A stretch of DNA of 64,000 nucleotides from CAJQQK01 sp963696075 (lineage in GTDB: Bacteria > Pseudomonadota > Alphaproteobacteria > Rhizobiales > Hyphomicrobiaceae): NCBI GenBank assembly GCA_963696075.1, contig CAVOJD010000008.1, positions 531,147 through 595,146 of the forward strand, given 5' to 3'. Positions 53,723-62,691 of this stretch are shown here, piece after piece. Numbering within the stretch: the stretch's first letter is position 1; every line of letters starts with the position of its first letter. The notes beneath the pieces were generated by a model. The model searched no databases and was not told the DNA's origin. It saw nothing but the letters and a program-made list of their open reading frames with translations. Position numbers and translations under genes: made by a program.

Positions 53723-54130
53723 ATGCAACCTGAAGGCATCCTGGAAACCGTGCTCTATGCCGAAGATCTCGAGGCAGCCGAGCGTTTCTACGGCGACGTG
53801 CTGGGTTTTGAGCCTTTTGTTCGTGTCGAGGGGCGCCACGTTTTCTACCGCTGTGGCAATCAGATGCTCCTGATCTTCAATCCGGTTGCCACCGCGGTGC
53901 CGGCTCATGAAGGCATCGTTGTGCCAACGCACGGCGCGAGCGGGCCCGGCCACCTCTGTTTTCGTGCCCCCGCCGGCACCATCGAAGATTGGCGTCATCA
54001 TCTTGAGGCCGCCGGCATCGAAATCGAAATGGACTTCGAGTGGCCCCAGGGCGGTCGCTCGATTTATTTCCGCGATCCCGCCGGCAACTCACTGGAGTTT
54101 GCCGAACCCCGCATCTGGAGCCTCGCCTAA
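53723..54130 (+). CDS. VOC-family (glyoxalase-like) protein
   Basis: A 135-residue protein with two beta-alpha-beta-beta-beta modules of the vicinal oxygen chelate fold. It opens EGILETVLYAEDLEAAERFY and shows FVRVEGRHVFYRCGNQMLLI, GHLCFRAPAGTIEDWRHHLE and YFRDPAGNSLEFAEPRIW, where His and Glu residues fit metal positions. Family members include glyoxalases, dioxygenases and antibiotic-binding proteins, so the reaction is unknown. It follows rph by 40 bases, with an AAGGAGG ribosome-binding site, and its stop overlaps the rdgB start (TAATG). Confidence 0.87.
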   Translation: MQPEGILETVLYAEDLEAAERFYGDVLGFEPFVRVEGRHVFYRCGNQMLLIFNPVATAVPAHEGIVVPTHGASGPGHLCFRAPAGTIEDWRHHLEAAGIEIEMDFEWPQGGRSIYFRDPAGNSLEFAEPRIWSLA

Positions 54131-54780
54131 TGCGCAAACTCAAGCCCGGTGATCGCCTCGTTATTGCCAGCCACAACGCCGGCAAGCTCAGGGAATTCGC
54201 CGAACTGCTTGCCCCGTTCGCGATCGAGACCGTATCAGCGGCGGCCCTGGATCTGCCCGAACCCGACGAGACCGGCGCAACGTTTGAGGAAAACGCGATC
54301 CTCAAGGCCCGCGCCGCTGCCGAGGCCTCGGGCCTGCCGGCGCTGGCTGATGATTCCGGTCTCGAAGTCGATGCCCTCGACGGTGCGCCAGGCATCTTTT
54401 CCGCGCGCTGGGGCGGGCCGAACAAGGACTTCGCCGCCGCGATGCAGCGCATTCACGACGAGGTTGAGGCGCGCGCTGGGTGGTCCGAACAAACCCGCCG
54501 CGCCAACTTCAACGCAACCCTCGCCCTGGTCTGGCCGGACGGCGAAGCGAAGTGCTTCGAAGGCAAGGTCTACGGCACGCTCGAGTGGCCGCCGCGCGGC
54601 GCGGGCGGTTTCGGCTATGATCCGATGTTCCGCCCTGACGGTGCAGCAAAGACTTTTGGTGAGATGACCTCTGATGAAAAGCACGGCAAAGACGACAAGT
54701 GGGGACATGGCGGCCTCTCCCACCGCGCCCGCGCCTGCCATCTCTTCGTTGCAAGCGCTGTCGAGCACCCGAAATCCTGA
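54130..54780 (+). CDS. rdgB: Non-canonical purine NTP pyrophosphatase
   Basis: A 216-residue HAM1/RdgB-type enzyme that removes dITP, ITP and XTP from the nucleotide pool. It opens KLKPGDRLVIASHNAGKLRE, with LPEPDETGATFEENAILKAR, ALADDSGLEVDALDGAPGIF and GAGGFGYDPMFRPDGAAKTF; the late segment FGEMTSDEKHGKDDKWGHGGLSHRARA is close to the usual SHR signature. The start at 54130 overlaps the VOC stop (TAATG). The end overlaps the following hemW frame by about 75 to 107 bases, depending on the hemW start. Confidence 0.95.
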   Translation: MRKLKPGDRLVIASHNAGKLREFAELLAPFAIETVSAAALDLPEPDETGATFEENAILKARAAAEASGLPALADDSGLEVDALDGAPGIFSARWGGPNKDFAAAMQRIHDEVEARAGWSEQTRRANFNATLALVWPDGEAKCFEGKVYGTLEWPPRGAGGFGYDPMFRPDGAAKTFGEMTSDEKHGKDDKWGHGGLSHRARACHLFVASAVEHPKS

Positions 54781-55937
54781 CCGCGCCGGCTTCGGGGTCT
54801 ACGTTCACTGGCCATTCTGCGCCTCGAAATGCCCCTACTGTGACTTCAACAGCCATGTCCGTGCGGGCGGCGTCGATGAAGCCGGCTTCCTCGCCGCCTA
54901 CCGCCGTGAGATCCGGCACGTGCGTGACAGGATCGGCCCGCGCGAGGTCGGTACGATCTTTTTCGGAGGTGGCACGCCATCGCTGATGGCGCCGGCAACC
55001 GTCGCGGGCATCCTCGATGAGATCGCAAGCGCCTTCGCGGTTTCGCCCGACGCCGAGATCTCACTGGAAGCCAACCCCTCGAGCGTCGAGGCGGGCCGGT
55101 TTCGCGGGTACGCGGCAGCCGGGGTCAACCGTGTCTCGCTTGGCGTGCAATCGCTGGTCGATCGAGGACCTGCGCGCCCTCGGCCGGCTCCATTCGGCAG
55201 CCGAAGCGCTGGCCGCGATCGATGTCGCAGCCAGCCATTTCCCGCGCTATTCCTTCGACTTGATCTATGCGCGCCCAGGCCAGAGCGAGACCGACTGGCA
55301 ACGTGAATTGGGTGACGCGCTGGCCTTGGGGCCAGGCCACCTCTCGCTCTATCAGCTCACCATCGAGCAGGGCACGCCGTTCGCAGCCCTCTACGACAAG
55401 GGCCGCCTCAAGATCCCGGCGGATCGCGAGGCAGACACCCTCTTCCGCGTGACCCAGGCCATGACCGCCGAACGGGGCCTCGAGGCCTATGAGATTTCGA
55501 ACCACGCCCGCCCCGGCGAACAATGTCGCCACAACCTCCTCTATTGGCGCTACGGCGAATACGCAGGCATCGGCGCTGGGGCCCACGGCCGCCTGATCGT
55601 CGATGGCCGCCGCACCGCGACCGCCAACGAGCGCCTGCCTGAACAATGGCGAAGCGCCGTCGAAGCGGCCGGTCATAGTCTCATTGAGGATGAGCCGCTG
55701 ACGGAGACCGAGCAGGCGGACGAGGCCATGATGATGGGGCTGCGCCTGACCGAGGGGTTCGAACTCGCCCGCCTGGCGGAACTTGCAGGCCTCCGTCCCG
55801 ACCCGGCTGTGGTCGCGGCGCTGATCGAAAACGGCCTGCTGGCGCAAGACGCAGGCCGGCTGACCGCCATCGGCCAGGGCCGTTTCGTCCTCAACGAGCT
55901 CATTCTTCAATTATCGGATGGGCTCCGCCCCATCTGA
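54707..55937 (+). CDS. hemW: HemW-like radical SAM protein, interrupted by a +1 frameshift
   Basis: Joining the two frames gives about 409 residues, the usual HemW length. The radical SAM cluster motif is VYVHWPFCASKCPYCDFNSH (CxxxCxxC), followed by TIFFGGGTPSLMAPATVAGI, EISLEANPSSVEAGRFRGYA and NRVSLGVQSL. Then, in the second frame, come IEDLRALGRLHSAAEALAAI and SFDLIYARPGQSETDWQREL. HemW proteins carry heme and are not true coproporphyrinogen oxidases, despite older names. The break is near 55162, where GTCGATCGAGGAC should read GTCGACGAGGAC. An ATG at 54674 is possible, but the ATG at 54707 reduces overlap with rdgB. Confidence 0.85.
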
Positions 55938-55973
55938 GGTCGGCGTCAGACCCAGGCCGAAGGGGCGGCGCTC

Positions 55974-56889
55974 TCACGTCTCGGTTGCCGCCATCTCCTG
56001 CTGCAGCCACATCCGGAAGGCTGCGATCTTGGCAACGTCCTCGCGCCCGTCCGGACACACGAAATAGAGGGCGCGCCGCGTCGTAATCGTCACATCGAAC
56101 AGCTTCCTGAGCCGCCCGTTCCGGATGTCGTCGCAAACGATGAGTTCGGTCGCGAGCAGGATGCCGCTGCCTTCGACAGCGGCATCGATCGAGTGGTCCG
56201 CGCTTGAAAACCGCACCCCGCGATTGGCGTTCGCGTGGTCCACGCCGACCTCTTCGAAAAAATCCGCCCATGACGGCATTCCCTCGATGCCCCCGAGGGA
56301 GTTGTCATGAATAAGGGTGGCGCGCGCCAGATCGGCTGGCGTCTCGAACGGACCGTGCTCGGCAATGTAGCGATCACTTGCAACCACCACGATGCGCACG
56401 TCGGCGATTTTCTCGTGGTAGAGGCCGGAGGGCGGCCCCGAGCGAATTGCGGATCGCGCAGTCGACACCATCGGTCGTGAAGTTGGCGCGCGCCTGCGCC
56501 GAGGAAATTCGGGCATCGATGTCGGGATTGGCGGCCAGAAACCGGTAGATGCGCGGCGCCAGCCACTTCGCTGTGAACCCTGGCGGCGAACTGATCACCA
56601 GGACATTGTCGGCATTGACCGCTTCGAGCGCGGCCAGCGCCTGCCGGATTTGGGCGAACGCCCCGTGCAGCCCGGGATAGAGCGCCGCGCCCGCCTCCGT
56701 AAGCGCCACTGAACGCGTTCGACGCTCGAACAATTTGGTCTCGAGAAATGTCTCGAGGGTCTTGATCTGATGGCTGAGCGCAGCCGCCGTGACATTCAAC
56801 TCGTCAGCCGCCCGCGCGAAACTGAGGTGGCGCGCCGCAGCCTCGAACGCACGCAGCGCATTCAGCGGGGGGAGTGACCGGCTAGACAT
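55974..56889 (-). CDS. LysR-type regulator (GcvA-like), interrupted by a +1 frameshift
   Basis: Removing one base gives a 304-residue LysR-type regulator. The N-terminal winged helix is SLPPLNALRAFEAAARHLSF and ADELNVTAAALSHQIKTLET, close to the GcvA/VtlR group. The effector domain starts VLVISSPPGFTAKWLAPRIY. Frame is lost near 56449, where minus-strand CGCAATTCGCTCG should be CGCATTCGCTCG, giving DCAIRIRSGPPSGLYHEKIA. The end ELIVCDDIRNGRLRKLFDV and WLQQEMAATE complete the fold. It is divergent from a small 66-residue gene 100 bases away. In other alphaproteobacteria VtlR-type regulators control adjacent small-protein genes and sRNAs. Confidence 0.82.
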
Positions 56890-56989
56890 TAGTTTTTCTC
56901 ATCCGTCGAGTGAGAAAGGATCGTTTGTAGGTTGGCCAGATAGAGCATACGTTGTGATCACAAACAAGATGACATGAGGAGATCTAATC

Positions 56990-57190
56990 ATGGAAATGCG
57001 CAACGGCATGGTTGTCTGGGCTCCGACCGATATCCAGATGAACGAAATTCGCAAGCGTGTCAGCAAAGAACGCGCGAAAGCAGCGGCTGAAGTCTTCGCC
57101 GCGGTGCGATCGTTGTTCCGCAGCGGCCAGGCAACGGCCGCAAGGAACGAGCATCCGGCAACCCGGTCCGGCTGCCCGCAAGGCGCCTGA
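56990..57190 (+). CDS. Small basic helical protein divergent from the LysR gene
   Basis: A 66-residue protein starting MEMRNGMVVWAPTDIQMNEI, with a strongly helical basic middle (RKRVSKERAKAAAEVFAAVR) and a disordered tail. The size and layout resemble small RSP_7527-like or DUF1127-like proteins controlled by a neighbouring LysR regulator in other alphaproteobacteria, but the sequence does not fit DUF1127 clearly. GAGGAG sits 15 bases before the start at 56990. A terminator follows about 145 bases after its stop. Confidence 0.6.
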   Translation: MEMRNGMVVWAPTDIQMNEIRKRVSKERAKAAAEVFAAVRSLFRSGQATAARNEHPATRSGCPQGA

Positions 57191-57334
57191 ATACCTGGGG
57201 CGTCATTACCGGAACCTTAGCAGGACCGGCAGAATACGCGCTCGGGGGAACCAAATGAACCGATTGTGACCCCCGGGCGTATCCTCATCGTCAACTGACT
57301 ATGCCCGCGTTGAGGATGATCACGAGCAAAACAA

Positions 57335-57372
57335 GGCCGGCAGGATTCACATCCTGACCGGCCAAATTTTTT
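57335..57372 (+). terminator. Intrinsic terminator after the small LysR-linked gene
   Basis: GGCCGG (57335-57340) pairs with CCGGCC (57358-57363), with an inner AGGAT/ATCCT stem around TCAC, followed by AAA and six T. The 145 bases between the small gene and this hairpin have a further ATCCTCA/TGAGGAT pairing but no open frame of note, so a short RNA could end here. Confidence 0.88.
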
Positions 57373-57480
57373 GCAGGCCGGTTTGCGAGTTAGCATGTCG
57401 TCTGCCCAGGCTGGACAAGACCTCGCGTCACCCTTAGCAACGAGCGTTCGTATCAACTCTCACGATAGGCGAAGCCGGGC

Positions 57481-58062
57481 ATGATAAGGCGTCTCTACGA
57501 TTGGGTCATGGATTTGGCTGGCCACCGCCAGGCGCCTTTGTGGCTGTTCATCATCGCCTTTGTGGAAAGCTCGTTCTTTCCCATTCCGCCGCACATTATG
57601 CTCATCCCGATGGTCCTCGCCGACCGCTCACGGGCATGGTGGTTTGCATTGATCGTAACGGTCGGGTCGGTTCTCGGCGGAATCGCGGGCTACCTGATCG
57701 GCTATCTGCTGTTCGACCAGATCGGCAAGCCGGTGCTCGACTTCTATGGCCACGGCGACAAGTTCACCAAATTCGCCGGCAACTACAACGAATACGGCGC
57801 CTGGATCGTCCTCTTCGCTGGCATGACGCCGTTCCCCTACAAGGTGATTACAATCGCCAGCGGCGTCACTCAGCTCAACTTCTGGGTCTTCATGATTGCC
57901 TCATTGGTTGCGCGCAGTGCCGTCTTCTTTGCTATCGCAGGCCTTCTCTACGCCTTTGGCGAGCCGATCCGCGCCTTCATCGAGAAGCGGCTGGGCGTGT
58001 TGTTTACGCTCTTCCTCGTTCTCCTGTTTGGCGGTTTTGTCGCGGTCCGCTATCTATTCTGA
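57481..58062 (+). CDS. DedA-family membrane protein, YqaA type
   Basis: A 193-residue inner-membrane protein with 4-5 helices. The segment WLFIIAFVESSFFPIPPHIM with E and PxPP matches the YqaA/DedA (SNARE-associated/VTT) signature, and LFAGMTPFPYKVITIASGVT carries the second conserved F-x-P loop. DedA proteins take part in lipid flipping or membrane homeostasis and need proton motive force. The start at 57481 (MIRRLYDWVMDLAGHRQA) is family-like. It precedes dsbB by 74 bases, and the two may share a transcript. Confidence 0.88.
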   Translation: MIRRLYDWVMDLAGHRQAPLWLFIIAFVESSFFPIPPHIMLIPMVLADRSRAWWFALIVTVGSVLGGIAGYLIGYLLFDQIGKPVLDFYGHGDKFTKFAGNYNEYGAWIVLFAGMTPFPYKVITIASGVTQLNFWVFMIASLVARSAVFFAIAGLLYAFGEPIRAFIEKRLGVLFTLFLVLLFGGFVAVRYLF

Positions 58063-58135
58063 CAGTGCCCGTCCTGGGCTGCCCGCCCTGAACTGCCCGC
58101 CTTGAACTGAATGCCTGAGAGACCGAAGAGACATC

Positions 58136-58669
58136 ATGGCTCAGCCGACCATCGCAATTGCCAAGCAGCCTGCCTATCAATGGGCAGCGCTGTGTCTGTT
58201 CACCACCGTTGCGATCATCCTCGGTGCGTTGGCGTTCGAATTTATCGGCGGTTTTCAACCTTGTCCGCTCTGCCTCCAGCAGCGCTATGCCTACTACGTC
58301 GCGATACCCTTGTTGTTCCTGGCGATGATCCTGCTCAGCTCCGGCCCGCGCCAGGGCGCGATCGCGCTGCTCTTTTTCTGCGCGATGATCTTCCTCGCCA
58401 ATGCAGCGTTCGGCGTCTATCACGCCGGCGGCGAGTGGGGCTATTGGGACCTGCCCGCGACCTGCTCGGCAACGGGTGAGTTGAGCGGCGGCGGCGCCAA
58501 TCTCCTCAAGAGCCTCCAGAATGCAAAAGTGCCCGAATGCGGCAAGCCCGAACTCATCATTCTGGGTCTCTCATTGGCCGGCTGGAACGCCATCGTCTCA
58601 ACCTGCCTCACTGTCGGCTGCCTGAAGGCGGCCTTCTATGCCGCCGACCCGGCACCGGTCTCCGTCTGA
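58136..58669 (+). CDS. dsbB: Disulfide bond formation protein B
   Basis: A 177-residue, four-helix inner-membrane protein that reoxidises DsbA and passes electrons to quinone. The first periplasmic pair is in FIGGFQPCPLCLQQRYAYYV (CxxC). The second pair is in DLPATCSATGELSGGG and KVPECGKPELIILG. The order of helices and loops fits DsbB, including the Arg after the CxxC that binds quinone. It follows the YqaA-like gene by 74 bases. DsbA is not in the window. Confidence 0.92.
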   Translation: MAQPTIAIAKQPAYQWAALCLFTTVAIILGALAFEFIGGFQPCPLCLQQRYAYYVAIPLLFLAMILLSSGPRQGAIALLFFCAMIFLANAAFGVYHAGGEWGYWDLPATCSATGELSGGGANLLKSLQNAKVPECGKPELIILGLSLAGWNAIVSTCLTVGCLKAAFYAADPAPVSV

Positions 58670-60355
58670 ACTCGACCCCGGCCAGGGCGCAATCCTCGGG
58701 CCATTGAAGCGCGGCGGATCGCGACGCTGATTCGCGCGCAAAGCGTCCTGCGGCGCGAACTTTTCCTCCGAATGCGCATTTTTGGTCCCTTGAGCGCCTC
58801 GCGGTCCCTACCGGCAGCCGACGCGATTTAATTTTTCTTTCGGTCGAAGCGCGCCTGTGAACAATCCGTGAAGCAAAAAATATCATTATATTTCAATAGA
58901 TTGAGCGGTGGTTCGGCGCTTCTTTAACGCGCGGACGAAGCAGCCGGTGTGGGTCAATTGCTTTGATCGTTTAAATACCCTTAATTTGCCAAGATGTGGT
59001 CACGATGCCACGGTTTATTCTCCCTTGTCGCGGCGCTGCGTTGAGTTGGGTGGCCGCGGGAGTAGCAGCGTCGGATCGAGCAGCCGCCTCGTGTGTTGAA
59101 GCGGCCCGCAGGATCCAAAAGTAGCGTTCCTCAATCGGCCCCAGTATCCGCGTATCGGTTGGGTGATTGTCCGCGTATCGGGGGTCACCAGTGTTCAAGC
59201 GTAACGACGGCTCAGGACCGGCCTCAGGTCCGGTTTCGGCGATCTCCAAACAGTCAGCGTCTCGTGTGCCGGGCCCTCACCGGCAGTACCCAGAGTTCAG
59301 TCCGGCATCCCCTGCCGCGTTGTCCCCGTTCGCTGTCTCGGCCAAATCCGGTTCCCTCGCCGGCGCGACGACAGCTTCAGTTTTCCTGGCCCGGGCGCCA
59401 GCAGAGGCGGACACGACGTCCGAAAAGCCCGCGTACGAGTATGCGTCCGAGTATCGGCAGTCGTCCCCTGCCGAAGTGTTGCGTCAAACGGTGTTGCGTA
59501 GGGCGGGTGAGTATGCGTCCCGCCAGCCAGTGAAGCGTACCCAAGTACTGCGTACCGAGTTCCCAGTTGCGTCTGCGTTAGCCACGGGCAGCCCCCGAGA
59601 CATGCTTTCGAGCCTGTCCTGGAGGCTCCGGCAAACCGCCAAGGATCGTTTGCGTTTGTCTCTGCGTAAGCGGTTTGCCGCGCCCGGGGTGTGAGTCTCA
59701 GTCCAGCGTTGTTCAGTCTGCGTTCCGGTGCGCCGTCCCCGCTGTTGCGAAGGGGGTGCGCTGGCGGTTCCCGAGTAGGCCTTTGCCGCATCCCGCGGCG
59801 GGCTCTGGTTCAGTCCCAAGTGTTGTTCGGGAGTACGAGTGATGGAAGTTCAAGGTCGCGTTGAGTTGAGTTTGCCGCCGGCGTCTGAAGCCGGTTGGCA
59901 GTCGGTCGGTGTCATCGCCACGAGGTTTCTGGCGGGCGTTTCGACCGATCAAGTGAGTTTCGAAGCGGTGTCGGGTGCAGAGCGTGGGGAAGCGTCGCGC
60001 ACCAGACCGCGGGCAGATCGTCCAGAGCGCCAGCTCTGACAGAGTTGGCAAGTGTATTTGTTAGTGACTTCACGGTCTTGCTCGAAGCTTCGGTAGTGCC
60101 CGGTTTTGCGTCACGGAGTAGAGCGGCGGATGCACTTGCCGCCTTAGTGGAAGGGTTTCGGGAGCCTGTCAGTCTCCCGGGTGAAGGCCCTGGGTGTGTG
60201 GTGGATTAAGCGTAGGTAGGCGTCGCGAGAGGTCCCGCACTGCGGACGGGGCACTCGCGACAGGGGCCAGATAGGGCCCGCCTGCCTGGTGTATGAAAAA
60301 CAAGTAGCGCCGGTTGGCTCATCCGCCGGCGAGAGATCGAAGAAAGGCTTCAGCC
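58670..60355. other. 1.7-kb stretch without recognised genes
   Basis: This is the longest unassigned stretch in the window. The first 240 bases are mixed and contain an AT-rich promoter-like patch (58860-58990, with ATATCATTATATTTC and TTTAAATACCCTTAATTT). From 59000 to 60200 the plus strand is unusually G+T-rich with frequent GCGT and GTTGCG words. Overlapping frames on both strands have no family likeness; one 175-residue frame is listed separately. Near 60216 GTCGCGAG and CTCGCGAC form an 8-bp inverted repeat with inner GTCCCG/CGGAC-like pairing, and GGGCC/GGCCC follows, so a structured RNA is possible. Confidence 0.45.
59167..59694 (+). CDS. Unrecognised open frame, 175 residues
   Basis: A TTG-started frame encoding a Ser/Ala/Arg/Pro-rich protein. 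The first half looks disordered (SASRVPGPHRQYPEFSPASP); the last 80 residues are helical and basic (AEVLRQTVLRRAGEYASRQP, SLSWRLRQTAKDRLRLSLRK). Codon third positions are less GC-rich than in neighbouring genes. It could be a real orphan gene of foreign origin or a chance frame. No Shine-Dalgarno sequence is clear. I list it because it is the only frame of gene size in this region on the plus strand. Confidence 0.25.
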   Translation: MSAYRGSPVFKRNDGSGPASGPVSAISKQSASRVPGPHRQYPEFSPASPAALSPFAVSAKSGSLAGATTASVFLARAPAEADTTSEKPAYEYASEYRQSSPAEVLRQTVLRRAGEYASRQPVKRTQVLRTEFPVASALATGSPRDMLSSLSWRLRQTAKDRLRLSLRKRFAAPGV

Positions 60356-60592
60356 ATGATGATGCAACACATCGACACTGCTCAAATGGACGCAACGACG
60401 GGCATCGCCCGCCAGGTCTGTGCCCGCGTGTTCCGTGACGGCGGCACCCCGGCCGATGCGATGGAAGTGTTCGGCATCGCCCATGTTGACGTCCACGCCG
60501 GCTGGCGCGATGCGGTCGACACGATTGCCCGCGCGCTCGCAACGAAGCACGAACCGGCCACCGTCGAGCCGCCGTTCCAGGCCGCTGCCTGA
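60356..60592 (+). CDS. Small acidic-to-neutral hypothetical protein
   Basis: A 78-residue protein starting MMMQHIDTAQMDATTGIARQ. It is well composed, with two predicted helices (ARQVCARVFRDGGTPADAME and GWRDAVDTIARALATKHE). GAAAGGCTTCAGCC before the start contains a weak ribosome-binding site. GC-rich third positions agree with resident genes. I recognise no family. It is convergent with the SMP-30 gene and separated from it by a hairpin. Confidence 0.55.
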   Translation: MMMQHIDTAQMDATTGIARQVCARVFRDGGTPADAMEVFGIAHVDVHAGWRDAVDTIARALATKHEPATVEPPFQAAA

Positions 60593-60615
60593 AGCGCCGA
60601 TCTCAGATGACATAA

Positions 60616-60639
60616 GGCCCGCGCCGAAAGGGGCGGGCC
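60616..60639. terminator. Hairpin between convergent genes
   Basis: GGCCCGC (60616-60622) pairs with GCGGGCC (60633-60639), with an inner CC-GAAA-GG tetraloop. It lies between the stop of the 78-residue gene and that of the SMP-30 gene. No T-run follows, so termination strength is uncertain. Confidence 0.5.
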
Positions 60640-60660
60640 GACAAGGCGACGGGCGCGCCC

Positions 60661-61638
60661 TCAGCCGCCCGCCACGCCCTGCGTATTGACGTAGACGGCA
60701 TAGAGCGACTGGCTCGCCGCCATGAACAGCCGGTTGCGCATCGGCCCGCCGAAACAGACGTTGGCGCACCGCTCCGGCAGCGCGATCCGCCCGATCAATT
60801 CGCCGTCGCTGGTGAAGACGTGGACGCCGTCGAGTTCCGCCGTCCCCATCCCCCAGCCGCACCACAGATTCCCGTCGACATCGACCCGGAACCCGTCCGG
60901 CGTGCCCCCCGGCCCGGCATCGATCAGAACGCGCTTGTTGGATAGCCCCCGGCCGTCCGTCGCAACGTCATAGGCGATGATCTTGCGATGCGGCACGCCC
61001 CGCGATTCAACGACGTAGAGCACGCGTTCATCGGGCGAGAACGCCAGCCCGTTCGGCCCCAGAACATCGTCGGCAACGCTCGTCATCTCGCCGGTCTCGC
61101 CGTCGATCCGGAACACGTTCTGCCCGATCTCCGCTTCCGCCTTGAAGCCTTCGTAGTTGCCGAGAATGCCGAACGGCGGATCGGTGAACCAGATCGAGCC
61201 ATCCGATTTGACGACGACATCGTTGGGCGAATTGAGCCGCTTGCCCCCGAAACTGTCGGCCAGCACCGTGATCGACCCGTCATATTCCGTCCGCGTCACC
61301 CGCCGCCCGCCGTGCTCGCACGTAATCAGCCGCCCCTGCCGGTCGCGCGTATTGCCGTTCGCGAAGTCGGTCGGCTTGCGATAGGTCGAAACCCGCCCGG
61401 TTTCCTCTTCCCACTTGAGGATGCGCTGGTTGGGAATATCGCTCCACAGCAGATACCGCCCATCCCCGAACCAGACCGGCCCCTCCGCCCACCGGCACCC
61501 GGTATAAAGCCGCTCCACGGCGGCCGAAAAGATCCGGTACTTCTCGAACCGCGGGTCGATGATCTCGATCGCCGGATCAGGATACCGCGGCTGCTCCCGC
61601 CATCCGGACGTGCGGTTGCGGTGTTCGTGATGGCGCAT
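60661..61638 (-). CDS. SMP-30/gluconolactonase family protein
   Basis: A 325-residue six-bladed beta-propeller. It shows AEGPVWFGDGRYLLWSDIPN near residue 50 (Glu metal ligand), FANGNTRDRQGRLITCEHGG, LNSPNDVVVKSDGSIWFTDP (Asn ligand) and GPNGLAFSPDERVLYVVESR, with the late Asp in DGFRVDVDGNLWCGWGMG. These are the calcium or zinc sites of the family, which opens sugar lactones or other cyclic esters. No signal peptide is present. It is a single gene. A sugar-acid dehydratase remnant elsewhere in the window belongs to a related type of pathway, but a link is unproven. Confidence 0.87.
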   Translation of the reverse strand: MRHHEHRNRTSGWREQPRYPDPAIEIIDPRFEKYRIFSAAVERLYTGCRWAEGPVWFGDGRYLLWSDIPNQRILKWEEETGRVSTYRKPTDFANGNTRDRQGRLITCEHGGRRVTRTEYDGSITVLADSFGGKRLNSPNDVVVKSDGSIWFTDPPFGILGNYEGFKAEAEIGQNVFRIDGETGEMTSVADDVLGPNGLAFSPDERVLYVVESRGVPHRKIIAYDVATDGRGLSNKRVLIDAGPGGTPDGFRVDVDGNLWCGWGMGTAELDGVHVFTSDGELIGRIALPERCANVCFGGPMRNRLFMAASQSLYAVYVNTQGVAGG

Positions 61639-61891
61639 GATGTGGGGCCTCCCGGTGCGTGTTTTTGTATGGCCGGGAGCTTAGGGGGTGGGGGCGTTGG
61701 GGGGCAATGGGGAAGTCGGCAGCGTGCGGCGAAGCCATGCGGCATCGGCTCGCCCGTGCGCGGCGTCCGGATTAAACGTCTGTCCAAGAGAACTTAGAAA
61801 ACCGTTTCGATGCCACTTACGATGACTTAAGGCAGCCCAAGTTAGAAATGCCAGATGACCCTGTTGCCAGACCCGAACACTGGAGCGGCGA

Positions 61892-62525
61892 ATGCGCTTT
61901 CTTTTGATTTTCGGCCTCGTTTGCGTGGACGGCAACGACAACCACTCCCGCCGCAGCCGGCTGTGCGGCCGAGATAAACAAATTGTTCCACGGCGGCGCC
62001 TGGGATCCGTTTGTCAGGGAAAACCGGCGCGAAACCACGGTCGTGCGCCATCCCGATGGAACAGAGACACCGTCGTCCGATGTGCTTTGGGACGGGCCGC
62101 TCAAGTCGATCAACTGCACCCCCAATGGCTGCTTCATGGCGATTGGCAGCGCCACTTGGAAGGGATCGTCTTTCAAGGGCCCTTGGACCCGGTCGAACGA
62201 TACCGGCGTGGCCGACCCCGAAAAATTCGTGCGCGCGACCAACGACCGGCTGGCCGCCTCGGTCAAGGAACCGGAATGCCTGGGCGCAACAAAGCTCGAC
62301 GGTCAAAGCGCGCGTCTCTACCGCTTCTTGTCGAAGCCCGAGCCCAATGAATATGGCTCTTGGTGGGGCGGCCGCTATTCAGTCTGGGTCAGCGAGAACG
62401 GCAAACGCATCCTGCGCCTCGAGCTGGCCGAAAGCATCGCCAGCTGGGCGCCAAAGCCATCGGACAAGGTGCAGGTGACAACGATCGTCTACGACGACGC
62501 GATCAGCGTTAAAGAGCCGAAGTAA
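61892..62525 (+). CDS. Secreted hypothetical protein, interrupted by a +1 frameshift
   Basis: The 180-residue open frame from 61983 lacks a start of its own except TTG, and the bases ahead of it encode a signal peptide in two frames. Removing one T in the TTTT at about 61910 joins MRFLLI to SASFAWTATTTPAAAGCA, a good signal peptide, and then AEINKLFHGGAWDPFVRENR. The mature protein (about 185 residues) has four Cys-containing segments (INCTPNGCFM, PECLGATKLD) and no recognised domain. KGSSFKGPWTRSND and YSVWVSENGKRILRLE suggest a beta-rich fold. It is likely periplasmic. Confidence 0.6.
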
Positions 62526-62691
62526 CCGGCTCGAGCATGGCGGTGCGTCGGGCTGTGAGGTAGACGAGGTCTCCGACAATTGGGTCGGGGCGGACGCAGA
62601 GAGGGTGGTTGCGCGCGCCGGAGCGGAAATCATTTGCTCGGCGTGATCGTTTCCGCTTTTGACGCGGAGGCGACGAACGCGGATGCAAAAA

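Noticed and set aside
56990..57190. DUF1127 assignment for the small LysR-linked protein
   Set aside because: Size and context fit, but the conserved Trp/Arg/Leu pattern of DUF1127 is not clear in the sequence.
59297..59819. Minus-strand frames in the 59-kb stretch
   Set aside because: Arg/Thr/Pro-rich translations without helical or domain pattern; probably reflect base bias.
60616..60639. Member of the composite hairpin family
   Set aside because: A single GGCCCGC hairpin without the GGGGAGC, GACCCGG or GTGAGCG elements.
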